A program made the position numbers and the translations under genes. A model generated the notes under the pieces. The model was not told where the DNA came from and ran no database searches. It saw nothing but the letters and a program-made list of their open reading frames with translations. This document shows, piece by piece, positions 20,331 to 28,673 of a DNA stretch of 64,000 nt (positions within the stretch are counted from its first letter, which is position 1; every line of letters begins with the position of its first letter). Source of the stretch: Kiloniella litopenaei (GTDB lineage: Bacteria > Pseudomonadota > Alphaproteobacteria > Kiloniellales > Kiloniellaceae); the NCBI RefSeq assembly GCF_000982415.1, contig NZ_LANI01000023.1, forward strand, positions 1-64,000, read 5' to 3'.

Positions 20331-21311
20331 TTATCTCCAGTTCTTTTCATAGGCACCTGCCGTTGAGCGCGTTCCTTCGGTGATATTTCCCATATCCACA
20401 AACGGAACCGGATCTCCTTTCATTGCGGCGTCAATTGCCTTTCGATAACCAGACACCACCTGATGAACGTACGCCTTCCCCCTCTGACGCCCTTCTATTT
20501 TCAGTGCTTTCACACCAGCCTGAATGAGTTCCGGCAACATCATCATGACATTCAGCGATGTCGGTTCTTCAAAAAGATACGAGGGATTGCCCGTATGCCC
20601 GACAAAGCGACCTTTGCATAACGTTGGGTAGCCCGCCGCTTCTTCATTGGGAAAGGAATTGATCGTAAATTCCCCAAGCCGGGAAACAAGTTTCCCCCGA
20701 CGCTGTTCATATTCAACATGGCTGGCAGGTGAACACACCCCGTTCATGTTCGGGGACTTTCCCGTTGCATAGGAAGAAAGGGAGCATCGCCCCTCTGCCA
20801 TCACGCACATGCCACCAAAGGCGAAAACCTCTGTCTCGACATCAATTTCCCCAATCAGTTCCGCAATCTCACGAACAGTTAGAACTCGTGGCAAGACAAC
20901 ACGTTGCACATCAAATGCAGAGCGATAAAAATTGATTGCCTCAGGATTGGATGCAGAAGCCTGTACCGACAGATGTCGCCTTAATTCAGGATGCTGACGC
21001 TTGGCATAGTCGAGTAAGCCAATATCGGCTAAAATAACCGCATCAACCCCAATCTTGGCTGCGGTATCAACGGCTTTATACCAGGGTTCCAGATTACCCG
21101 CCTGTGGATAGGTATTGATCGCAACATAAACCTGCCGCCCCATGTCATGGGCTTTTTTCAGACTTTCCGTCAACTCTTCCGGGCTAAAATTCAAGCCGGG
21201 GAAATTACGTGCATTGGTTTCATCCCTGAACCCCACATAAACCACATCGGCCCCGGCATCCAAAGCAGCCCGTAACGAAGCTGGTGTTCCAGCCGGACAA
21301 ACAAGTTCCAT
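20331..21311 (-). CDS. ubiU: Anaerobic ubiquinone hydroxylation protein UbiU (U32 family)
   Basis: The protein has 326 aa and starts MELVCPAGTPASLRAALDAGADVVY, as expected for U32 peptidase-family UbiU. Four cluster cysteines are present at C169, C176 (MCVMAEGRC), C193 (NGVCSP) and C232 (TLCKGRF). It is the partner of UbiV in O2-independent ubiquinone hydroxylation. Its ATG overlaps the ubiT stop (TAATG), so translation is probably coupled. Confidence 0.95.
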   Translation of the reverse strand: MELVCPAGTPASLRAALDAGADVVYVGFRDETNARNFPGLNFSPEELTESLKKAHDMGRQVYVAINTYPQAGNLEPWYKAVDTAAKIGVDAVILADIGLLDYAKRQHPELRRHLSVQASASNPEAINFYRSAFDVQRVVLPRVLTVREIAELIGEIDVETEVFAFGGMCVMAEGRCSLSSYATGKSPNMNGVCSPASHVEYEQRRGKLVSRLGEFTINSFPNEEAAGYPTLCKGRFVGHTGNPSYLFEEPTSLNVMMMLPELIQAGVKALKIEGRQRGKAYVHQVVSGYRKAIDAAMKGDPVPFVDMGNITEGTRSTAGAYEKNWR

Positions 21312-22018
21312 TAACGCACCCTTTCCGATGACTGCAGTGTTTTTTTCAAGGATGCTTTTATCCTGACAAACTCCTTATCCACTTTCCCTAAACGATCTTC
21401 TGACCTGTCCAACTCTTTACCCACTTCATCCATCTGCCGCGTAAGCGGAAGTAAAATAGAACGCTGGACAGTGCCAAAATCCTTCTCAAAACATCCTAAA
21501 AGAGAGCCTGCCTTTGAAAGCAGTTTGTCAAACCCCGGCTTTATAAAAGGAACTCCGCCAGCCAACACATCACCAAGAGACACATCCGCACTATCGACCG
21601 CATTCCGCAGTGTCAAAACAGCCTCGGTATCCCCCTCGACGTTCAATGTTCTGGAAAAGAAAAGAGCATCACCATCGACCCGACCTTCCAAAAGCTTGAT
21701 CAAATCCAGCATCGGGCCAGAAATAGCGGCCTGACACTCGTGACCCTGCGTATTATTATCTCCAACGTCAATCTGCACTTCGCCTTCTCTAACAGACAAA
21801 TAGAAGCGGTAATGCAAATCGGTCGGGCCAATGAGGAAACTAATGTTGTCCAGGATCGCCAGCCGGGAAAAAATTTCCGGATACAGCTTTTTCATTCTCG
21901 CCAAAACATGTTTGACGACTGGTTTGAAAGTGACTGCCGGGATCGGGCGCATAAAAAATCCGGCAAACAACATTGGCGTGAAAGGCGGCACCCTAGTCGG
22001 TGCATTTTTGTCATGCAT
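21311..22018 (-). CDS. ubiT: Anaerobic ubiquinone accessory lipid carrier UbiT (SCP2 domain)
   Basis: UbiT binds ubiquinone intermediates for the anaerobic UbiU/UbiV step. The SCP2 lipid-binding domain spans about residues 30-160 (FLIGPTDLHYRFYLSV, CQAAISGPMLDLIKLLEGRVDGDALFFSR, LNVEGDTEAVLTLRNAVD), followed by a coiled C-terminal tail. I chose ATG 22018 (235 aa) over a TTG at 22066. It has AGAG nine bases upstream, and an FNR box at 22086-22099 in class II position would start transcription near 22051, inside the longer frame. It is the first gene of the ubiTUV operon. Confidence 0.85.
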   Translation of the reverse strand: MHDKNAPTRVPPFTPMLFAGFFMRPIPAVTFKPVVKHVLARMKKLYPEIFSRLAILDNISFLIGPTDLHYRFYLSVREGEVQIDVGDNNTQGHECQAAISGPMLDLIKLLEGRVDGDALFFSRTLNVEGDTEAVLTLRNAVDSADVSLGDVLAGGVPFIKPGFDKLLSKAGSLLGCFEKDFGTVQRSILLPLTRQMDEVGKELDRSEDRLGKVDKEFVRIKASLKKTLQSSERVR

Positions 22019-22085
22019 CAAAAGAAGCTCTGAAATGAAATCTAGAATTATGTTGGGATAGTGCAAAGCCTTTGCTTAGAGCACC

Positions 22086-22099
22086 TTGATCTTCATCAA
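22086..22099. promoter_or_regulatory. FNR/Anr-type box TTGAT-CTTC-ATCAA
   Basis: This is an exact match to the FNR consensus TTGAT-N4-ATCAA, in the intergenic space between divergent ubiT and the mogA-like gene. A class II promoter (box at about -41.5) reading toward ubiT would begin near 22051, with a weak CACTAT -10. It is about 130 bp from the mogA-like start, so control of that gene is less certain. Confidence 0.85.
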
Positions 22100-22228
22100 G
22101 TACGTCACATCTTTAATTCATTATATAAAATGACAAAGCTGATGTTCCCTCGCCGATGCTAAACGACTGGGCCAAACGTAAGAGGGAAAATCAAGTATTC
22201 AAACAGGTTACCAGATGCAGGAATTTTT

Positions 22229-22777
22229 ATGACCACAGATCAATCAACTTTTGCAAAAATTGGAATTGTTACAGTGTCTGATCGCGCCAGCCGCGGTGAA
22301 TATGAAGATCTCGGTGGCCCCGCAATTCACAAAGAATTATCGCAAATTCTAATATCACCCTGGGAACCTGTGACACGGGTTATTGCCGATGATCAGGAAC
22401 TTATAGAACAGACGTTAATAGAACTTGCCGATACAGAAAATTGCTGCCTTATTGTCACAACAGGCGGCACCGGGCCAGCCACCAGAGATGTCACCCCCGA
22501 AGCTACGGAAGCCGTTAGCGAAAAACTCATGCCCGGTTTTGGCGAATTGATGCGACAGGTAAGTCTGAAATTTGTGCCAACGGCTATTCTATCCAGACAG
22601 ACCGCAGGTATTCGAGGAAAGAGCCTGATGGTCAACTTGCCCGGCAAACCATCGGCAATCAAAGACTGTCTGGATGCTGTCTTCCCTGCCATTCCCTATT
22701 GCATTGACCTTATCGACGGACCATTTTTGGAAACAAACAGCAATTATTGTAAAGCTTTTCGTCCAAAGAACAAATAA
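22229..22777 (+). CDS. mogA: Molybdopterin adenylyltransferase, MogA-like
   Basis: The protein has 182 aa. MogA adenylylates molybdopterin before molybdate insertion. Motifs: IGIVTVSDRASRGEYEDLGGPAI at the N-terminus, VTTGGTGPATRDVTPEAT (the MPT-binding loop) near residue 85, SRQTAGIRGKSLMVNLPGKP near 128. The start ATG has CAGGAA upstream. It is divergent from ubiTUV across the FNR box. It could serve the BisC-like molybdoenzyme at 13-15 kb. Confidence 0.92.
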   Translation: MTTDQSTFAKIGIVTVSDRASRGEYEDLGGPAIHKELSQILISPWEPVTRVIADDQELIEQTLIELADTENCCLIVTTGGTGPATRDVTPEATEAVSEKLMPGFGELMRQVSLKFVPTAILSRQTAGIRGKSLMVNLPGKPSAIKDCLDAVFPAIPYCIDLIDGPFLETNSNYCKAFRPKNK

Positions 22778-22804
22778 CTGTCAGCAGTGGTAATCAGGGC
22801 TCGT

Positions 22805-23224
22805 CTATTCCCCTAACAGATGAGCAACAACCTGACGGTCATGTGCCATGGCACGATGTTCAAATAGATAAATCCCTTGCCAGGTTCCAAGTGCCAGCGA
22901 ACCATGAACCATCGGAATACTTAACTGTACATCGGTTAATGCAGAGCGGATGTGCGCTGGCATATCATCCGGCCCTTCACAGGTATGGCGGTAAAGAGAA
23001 GGATTTTCTTCAACGACTCGGCGAAAAAAATTATTTAAATCATATTGTACATCCGGATCAGCATTCTCTTGAATCGTTAATGAAGCAGAAGTGTGCCGGA
23101 TAAACAATGTTAGCAACCCACGAACAATGGCTTGTTGCCCTGCCCAAAAAGTAACTTCACGCGTGAATTCATAAAGGCCTTGCCCTTTTGTATGAATATC
23201 AAATATCGTCTGCGCCTGTTTCAT
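22805..23224 (-). CDS. YjbQ family protein (UPF0047)
   Basis: The protein has 139 aa. The family signature is clear: TLFIRHTSASLTIQENADPDVQYDLNNFF, then YRHTCEGPDDMPAHIRSALTDVQLSIPMVHGSLALGTWQGIYLFEHR. YjbQ proteins have a weak thiamine-phosphate-synthase-like activity in vitro; the true role is unsettled. The gene is convergent with the mogA-like gene and divergent from the PAS_5 gene. Confidence 0.93.
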   Translation of the reverse strand: MKQAQTIFDIHTKGQGLYEFTREVTFWAGQQAIVRGLLTLFIRHTSASLTIQENADPDVQYDLNNFFRRVVEENPSLYRHTCEGPDDMPAHIRSALTDVQLSIPMVHGSLALGTWQGIYLFEHRAMAHDRQVVAHLLGE

Positions 23225-23273
23225 TTTGTACCTCGGCAGTTACAGTCCCAACAAGCTTTCAAAAATGTAAAAG

Positions 23274-23287
23274 CTGTCATTTGACAG
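23274..23287. promoter_or_regulatory. Palindrome CTGTCA-TT-TGACAG between yjbQ and a PAS_5 gene
   Basis: A perfect 6-2-6 inverted repeat is located in the divergent promoter region, about 50 bp from each start. It may be an operator for either gene. The regulator is unknown. Confidence 0.4.
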
Positions 23288-23334
23288 ATAATTACCACAT
23301 TTTTGTCGGATATTAACCCATGTTCGAATGAAAC

Positions 23335-23889
23335 ATGTTAAATACGGTGACCTTGCCGCAATCGCGTCTTATTCAAAGTGTATTCAGCAGTACTGTAACC
23401 ATGGCAAAAACGTTTGATATAGTTAAAGTTATGGAAGTGACCGAACAGAATTTGAAGTCTGTCGCTCAAACCAATCTCTATCGCTATTGGCTGGACCTAA
23501 AAGCAGATAAAGAATTACCGCGCTGGTCTGATTTCAACCCTGGTACTGTACGCGAGGCTCTACCGAATATAATGCTTTTTGATGCATTGAAAGAAGCCAA
23601 CTTTTTTGTATCGATAACGGGTGATCATTGCCGAGAAAACCTTGGTATAAAAGCAAGCCGATCCCCCATAGAAGAAACACTACCGGAAAATGCTGTCGCA
23701 GATGCCAAATCCCGTTTGACCCATGTGTATAACACCAGAAAACCACACCTGGTAACCAAACAGATGAAATGGGAAACTGCAGAAAAGCGAGAGCTTCAAC
23801 AACAATCCTATACCGTGTTGTTTCTTCCCTTTGATATTGACCATGATAAAATCAAATTAAAAATCTTGAATTCCCTGTATTTCGGGTAA
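23335..23889 (+). CDS. PAS_5-family protein
   Basis: The protein has 184 aa from ATG 23335, or 162 aa from ATG 23401; neither has a strong ribosome site. From about residue 45 it follows the same plan as the protein at 18855: NLYRYWLDLKADKELPRWSDFNPGTVREALPNIMLFDA, a PAS-like sheet, and a C-terminal YTVLFLPFD. There is no output domain or membrane segment. It is probably a cytoplasmic sensor; its partner is unknown. Confidence 0.7.
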   Translation: MLNTVTLPQSRLIQSVFSSTVTMAKTFDIVKVMEVTEQNLKSVAQTNLYRYWLDLKADKELPRWSDFNPGTVREALPNIMLFDALKEANFFVSITGDHCRENLGIKASRSPIEETLPENAVADAKSRLTHVYNTRKPHLVTKQMKWETAEKRELQQQSYTVLFLPFDIDHDKIKLKILNSLYFG

Positions 23890-24056
23890 GTATCTATATC
23901 TGTTATCTCTGTCTTCACACGCAGGTTCTGCGAACTTTTTCAAATTCCATCCATTCCAATAATATATTTCTTCCTCTTCCCAAAAGGCTCTCTTGTACCT
24001 GTAGTGAAAAAGAAGATACCTTCCTTCTTTTCCAAAACACCAAAGGAACCTGAAAT

Positions 24057-24473
24057 ATGAAAACACGCGTAAAATGGATCGAGAACGTTGCCTTTATGGC
24101 TGAGAGTGGCTCGGGGCATGCTGTTGTTATGGATGGTGCCGTTGAAGGTGGCGGAAGAAACCTGGGTCCCCGTCCCATGGAAATGCTTTTAATGGGAATG
24201 GGGGGCTGTTCAGCCTATGATGTTGTTTACATCCTTAAGCGTGGACGGGAGAACGTCGAAGATGTCGATGTGGATGTCGAAGCAGAACGAGCGGATAAAG
24301 ACCCAAAAGTTTTCACCAAAATTCATATGCATTTTCGGGTTAAAGGCGAGGGTCTGAACGAGAAAAAAGTCGAACGCGCCGTTGAACTTTCAGCGGACAA
24401 ATATTGCTCTGCTTCGATTATGCTTGGAAAGGCTGCAGAGGTTACGCACAGCTTTGAATTGGTTAAAGAATAG
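24057..24473 (+). CDS. OsmC-family peroxiredoxin-like protein (YhfA type)
   Basis: The protein has 138 aa. OsmC-fold proteins reduce organic peroxides with two cysteines. Here Cys51 (MGMGGCSAYDVV) and Cys117 (ADKYCSASIMLGKA) are both present at the usual positions. The LGPRPMEMLLMGMGGC stretch is typical of the YhfA branch. It lies 43 bases ahead of dtd, so the two are probably co-transcribed. Confidence 0.9.
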   Translation: MKTRVKWIENVAFMAESGSGHAVVMDGAVEGGGRNLGPRPMEMLLMGMGGCSAYDVVYILKRGRENVEDVDVDVEAERADKDPKVFTKIHMHFRVKGEGLNEKKVERAVELSADKYCSASIMLGKAAEVTHSFELVKE

Positions 24474-24515
24474 AAGCTAGAAATAAAGTTTCAGCATTAC
24501 GGAAAGAGTAAGTTA

Positions 24516-24965
24516 ATGAGAGCAGTTCTACAGCGCGTAAGTGAAGCTTCTGTCACTGTCGATGACACCATCACCGGGGCAATCAAACAGGGACTGCTCG
24601 TTCTCTTTTGCGCAGAACATGGTGACCACGATGATGAAGCCGCCTATTTCGCCAGAAAAATCAGCAAAATGCGCATTTTTACCGACGATGATGGGAAAAT
24701 GAACCGCTCTGTTCTTGATATAGGTGGTTCTGTATTGGCTGTCAGTCAATTTACCCTTGCAGCCAACTGGAAAAAGGGAAACCGCCCCGGTTTCTCAGGT
24801 GCAGCCGCCCCTGTGGAAGGAGAACGGCTTTACGAGTTTTTCTGCAATGCCTTAAAGAGCGAAGGGCTCACAGTCGAAAAAGGCGTTTTTGGTGCACATA
24901 TGGATGTCCGGTTACTTAATGACGGCCCTGTAACAATTGTGATGGACTCAAAAGACAGCGCCTGA
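24516..24965 (+). CDS. dtd: D-aminoacyl-tRNA deacylase
   Basis: The protein has 149 aa. Dtd removes D-amino acids (and Gly) from mischarged tRNAs. Both active-site motifs are present: SQFTL near residue 76 and the cross-subunit GPVT near 137. MRAVLQRVSEASVTV is the standard N-terminus. It follows the OsmC gene on the same strand and is convergent with the racemase-family gene. Confidence 0.96.
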   Translation: MRAVLQRVSEASVTVDDTITGAIKQGLLVLFCAEHGDHDDEAAYFARKISKMRIFTDDDGKMNRSVLDIGGSVLAVSQFTLAANWKKGNRPGFSGAAAPVEGERLYEFFCNALKSEGLTVEKGVFGAHMDVRLLNDGPVTIVMDSKDSA

Positions 24966-24979
24966 ACCAGACAAGTTCA

Positions 24980-25741
24980 TCACGAAGATATGGGAAGAGC
25001 CTGCGTAAATAGTTTACCGGGGGCCGTGCCCCGCCCCTCAACCCCGGCCAATCTCAACATATGCCAAATCAGCGCTAGATTACTCGAAATCACTGGCTTG
25101 CCAAGAATTTGCTCGGCTTCTTGCAATACCCCCAGTGTTCGCAAATTTGAGCAGGAAACAAAAACCCCTTCGCATTCAGATTTTTCCCCAACCTTAACAA
25201 TCGCCTCCAGCGTCGAGACTTCGGCGATTCTGGAAACAATCTTTTCCTGATCCTGTTCAAAAGACCCAAAACTTGCAATCTCAAGGTCATTGTCTTCCAA
25301 CAGACTTCGCATCGCGTTCGAGACCTCTGGAACATAGGGGGTCAAAAAACCCAATCTTTTTATCTCTAAAGCCCGGCAAGCAGCCATCACTGCCGTGATA
25401 GGATCAGTTACAGGGACACCCGGGTGTTGCGTGTGTATTTTTGCAGCAACTTCTGATGGGCCGATAACGGTTGCCCCTGATGTACAAGCATAGGCCATTG
25501 CATCAAACCTTGTGCTTTTGGGAAGTAATCCTGCAGCGGTTGGTAAATCTTCGGCCATTTGCGCTAAAGTTTCTTTGGTTACAGCGGGATGACTGGGGAT
25601 GCGCAAATGCAAGAGAGAGACATTGAAATCCCGAATAACCCGTCTGAATTCATCTTCCAACGTTTCATCGGCCTGTAAAACGATCAGACCAAGGCAAGCT
25701 TTGGTTTGGTTTTCTTTATCGAGTGAAAAATCCAGCTTCAT
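24980..25741 (-). CDS. Asp/Glu racemase-superfamily protein, EutA/arylmalonate-decarboxylase-like
   Basis: The protein has 253 aa. The two catalytic Cys positions of the family are visible: YACTSGATVIG (near residue 87) and VSCSNLRTLGVL (near 196). TDPITAVMAACRAL and PVISSNLALIWHMLRLAGV are characteristic of the EutA/maleate isomerase branch, where such enzymes accompany ectoine use. It lies 66 bases downstream of an M24 peptidase on the same strand. EutD (DoeA) ectoine hydrolase is also M24, so the pair may act on ectoine or a similar amide. EutB, EutC and EutE are not nearby, so the substrate remains open. Confidence 0.7.
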   Translation of the reverse strand: MKLDFSLDKENQTKACLGLIVLQADETLEDEFRRVIRDFNVSLLHLRIPSHPAVTKETLAQMAEDLPTAAGLLPKSTRFDAMAYACTSGATVIGPSEVAAKIHTQHPGVPVTDPITAVMAACRALEIKRLGFLTPYVPEVSNAMRSLLEDNDLEIASFGSFEQDQEKIVSRIAEVSTLEAIVKVGEKSECEGVFVSCSNLRTLGVLQEAEQILGKPVISSNLALIWHMLRLAGVEGRGTAPGKLFTQALPISS

Positions 25742-25807
25742 TTTTTAATCCTGTAACTCTTCTTCCAAAGAGCTCTGTCCAAAACCGGGAAGAACAAACC
25801 ATTATCG

Positions 25808-26938
25808 TTATTGGATAATTGGCAACTCAGGAGCAGCCCGTTTGGTTAACAATACGGGTGCATCTTCTGTAATGAGGATATTTTCTTCATGGACCATTAT
25901 TTTCCCTGCCGAAATTTCAAGGCTTGGTTCCAATGTCATCACCATTCCGGATTTCAGGACCGTATGGTCATGGGCATAGATAGATGGCCATTCTGTCAAT
26001 TGCATTCCAAGTCCATGGCCATAGCGCCCGACATCCGAGGAACCGCCCCCTATAGCTTCGTGCATAGCATTGAAAAGATCGGAACAACGTGTACCGGAAC
26101 GAGCATGGTTCATCCCGACTTCTGTTGCCTGCCACAGCTTCTCATAACCGCGTTTCGCCGCATCATCTGCATGGGAAATTGCAAAGTTACGGTCAAAATC
26201 GCAGAAGTATCCCTTCAAGGTTGCCCCCGTATCCAACATCAAGACATCACCTTCACGCAAAGGCGTTTCTGTCGGTGGAGAGATCACATCACCATAACCT
26301 CCTTGCCCGGCTGCACCAACAAGATAGGGCACGTCCTCGGCACCTTCTTGCAGAAGAGCTATTTTGAACTGACGGAAAACATCATCCAGCGCCTGTCCTG
26401 GAGAGAAGAGCTCCCCCGCTCTGACAAAGGCAGAACTGCCAATGTTACAGATGTTCTTGATGATTTTCAGTTTGGCCTCTGATTTCACCATTCTCAGGGC
26501 TTTGAGAAGGTCGGTGCAATCGACAAAGTCTGCTCCACAGGATAAACGCAATTCATCAAAATCACGAACAGGCATGCGCAAACTCGTCTCTGGCCCCATT
26601 GGCCAGCCAATACGCGAATAGTTTTTCAAGGCTTTCGTCAGAAGACCAATACCGTCATCGGTTGGATGCGGTGATGGCCATGTTCGAATATCCTTCACCC
26701 AGGTCTTCTGCATCAAATCTGCACCAATTGCCGGAATAACAGCTATTGGCTCCCCCTTTTGAGGGAGAATAAGAAACCAGGGACGTGTTGGACTCTGCCA
26801 AAAAAGTGTTCGAAACCCGGAAAAGTATCTGACCTCTGCTTCGGTAGAGAAAACCAGCGCATCAAGGTTGTTTTCACACATTGCCTTTTGCGCAAGTGAC
26901 AGACGTGTCTGGTATTCTACTAAATCAAAATCACTCAT
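25808..26938 (-). CDS. M24-family metallopeptidase/amidohydrolase
   Basis: The protein has 376 aa: a creatinase-like N-terminal domain (to about residue 150) and a pita-bread C-terminal domain. The five metal ligands of the M24 fold are visible: LDTGATLKGYFCDFDR (two Asp), GHGLGMQLTE (His), TLEPSLEI (Glu) and HEENILIT (Glu). It is probably active as an Xaa-Pro peptidase or an amide/ectoine-type hydrolase. It is upstream of the EutA-like gene. Its N-terminal half does not look like textbook DoeA. Confidence 0.8.
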   Translation of the reverse strand: MSDFDLVEYQTRLSLAQKAMCENNLDALVFSTEAEVRYFSGFRTLFWQSPTRPWFLILPQKGEPIAVIPAIGADLMQKTWVKDIRTWPSPHPTDDGIGLLTKALKNYSRIGWPMGPETSLRMPVRDFDELRLSCGADFVDCTDLLKALRMVKSEAKLKIIKNICNIGSSAFVRAGELFSPGQALDDVFRQFKIALLQEGAEDVPYLVGAAGQGGYGDVISPPTETPLREGDVLMLDTGATLKGYFCDFDRNFAISHADDAAKRGYEKLWQATEVGMNHARSGTRCSDLFNAMHEAIGGGSSDVGRYGHGLGMQLTEWPSIYAHDHTVLKSGMVMTLEPSLEISAGKIMVHEENILITEDAPVLLTKRAAPELPIIQ

Positions 26939-27287
26939 GTATATTTCCTGAAACGAAAGGTCTTTTGAATTCGCCTCTCAGCCAAGAAACGATTCAGAAA
27001 TCACAGTTTAGTAACTGTCTGGATACGAATTTCCTCATTTTCGAATACGGATATGAAAAATATAATACTATTTACCACGTCGATGCTTGAATTTAATCAA
27101 CAATCAATTTCAAACTCAGTCACTTAACCTCGATACACAGATCAAGCGGTGTTTGGTAATCCCAAAAGACCCTAGTCGTTATGTATGCGACATTCCGGCT
27201 CTTTGACTTACTGTTGCTATAGGACTACAGCTTAATTGATAATAATTCCTATTCACAAATTATTCTTTTCAAAGATTCTAGAATATC
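26939..27287. other. Divergent intergenic region (M24 gene / multicopper oxidase)
   Basis: This 349-bp region lies between divergent genes. It contains an inverted repeat ACAGTT-TAGT-AACTGT at 27003-27018, about 65 bp ahead of the M24 start, which may be an operator. The rest is AT-rich without a credible ORF. Confidence 0.4.
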
Positions 27288-28673
27288 ATGCTGAACAGAA
27301 GACATTTTTTAAAAACCGGGTTGGCCACAGGCTCCGCAGTTCTTGGTGGAGGAACATTTGGATTACTAGCATCACAGGCAAGTGCAACACCGGACCTCGT
27401 TCTCAAACCAAGAATAATCGATCAAAACATTCTTGGGCATAATCCAACCAAAAATGTATTTTCGTACAATGCATCCGGTCCCGCCCCCATCCTTCGGGCG
27501 AAACAGGGCGAACTTTTTCATGTACGTTTGGAAAACAAGTTACCTGAGCCGACAACAATTCACTGGCATGGCTTGCGTTTATCCAATGCGATGGATGGCG
27601 TTCCTTTTGTAACCCAGCCCTATATCTATGAAAACGAGACCTTCGATTATATCTTCACGCCCCCCGATGCTGGCACCTATTGGTATCACCCCCATTGTAA
27701 TACACTGGAACAGATGAGTTACGGGCTTACAGGCGTATTGATTGTTGATGAAAAGGAAGCTCCTGATTTCGACGCCGATGTTACCCTAAACTTGCGGGAC
27801 TGGCGCTTGGGATCAGATGGTCAGTTCATTAACCTCTACAAGGCCAGAAAAAGTGCACGCGCAGGTACCTTCGGAACCGTAAAGACCACAAACTGGGAAG
27901 AAAACCCTGTTTATGACGTCCCCAGCGGCGGTATCATCCGCCTGCGCGCCGTGGTCAGTGATGTCACCCGGATTTTCAAACTTAAAACAGAGGGGGCCGA
28001 CGCAACTGTCATAGCCCTTGATGGTTACCCCGTACCAAAACACTTTCCGCTGAATCATCAAGCGGTTGGTCCAGGTCAGCGCATTGATATCGCGCTTAGA
28101 ATGCCAGACGAAGAAGGTAAAGAGGTCAAGCTTATCAACGCATCGTCCTCAAAAGCTTGGACGGTTGCGACGTTACGCTCACAGGGGGCATCCTTGAAAC
28201 GTGACATACGCGATCTCAGACCTCTGCCACGTAACCCTGTACCCGTTCCCGACCTCAAAAATGCCGAGCACATTCCTTTTGAATTTACGGCAACTGCAGA
28301 ATCAGCCCCGAAAAACGGATTTTGCGGTACAATCGGTTTTTCCTTCTGGGCTATCAATCGCAAGGCATGGCTGGGTGTTTCCCCAGATCCAATGGCACCA
28401 CTCGCCGAACTAAAGCTGGGCAAGAGCTACGTCTTCAGCTTTAGAAACAGAACGCCCCATACACATCCGATTCACCTGCATGGACTTTCCTTCACTCTGC
28501 TTAATTCCAATAAACGACAGATTGATCCCTTTGTCACCGATACCGCCCTTGTCTTGCCTGATGAACGAATGGATGTCGCCTTTGTCGCTGACAATCCGGG
28601 TGACTGGCTTCTTCACTGCCACATTATCGAACACCAAAAGACCGGCATGAGCAGCTTTATCCGAATAACTTAG
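27288..28673 (+). CDS. Tat-exported multicopper oxidase
   Basis: The protein has 461 aa. The signal RRHFLKTG at residues 4-11 is a twin-arginine type, so it folds before export to the periplasm. Three cupredoxin domains are present, with all four copper motifs: HWHG (92-95), WYHPH (134, 136), HPIHLHGLSF near 400 and HCHIIEHQKTGM near the C-terminus (type 1 and trinuclear sites, with the axial Met). There is no Met-rich CueO insert. Likely roles are cuprous oxidation, metal tolerance or oxidation of a small phenol. It overlaps the 3' end of the convergent LysR gene by 17 bp. Confidence 0.92.
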   Translation: MLNRRHFLKTGLATGSAVLGGGTFGLLASQASATPDLVLKPRIIDQNILGHNPTKNVFSYNASGPAPILRAKQGELFHVRLENKLPEPTTIHWHGLRLSNAMDGVPFVTQPYIYENETFDYIFTPPDAGTYWYHPHCNTLEQMSYGLTGVLIVDEKEAPDFDADVTLNLRDWRLGSDGQFINLYKARKSARAGTFGTVKTTNWEENPVYDVPSGGIIRLRAVVSDVTRIFKLKTEGADATVIALDGYPVPKHFPLNHQAVGPGQRIDIALRMPDEEGKEVKLINASSSKAWTVATLRSQGASLKRDIRDLRPLPRNPVPVPDLKNAEHIPFEFTATAESAPKNGFCGTIGFSFWAINRKAWLGVSPDPMAPLAELKLGKSYVFSFRNRTPHTHPIHLHGLSFTLLNSNKRQIDPFVTDTALVLPDERMDVAFVADNPGDWLLHCHIIEHQKTGMSSFIRIT

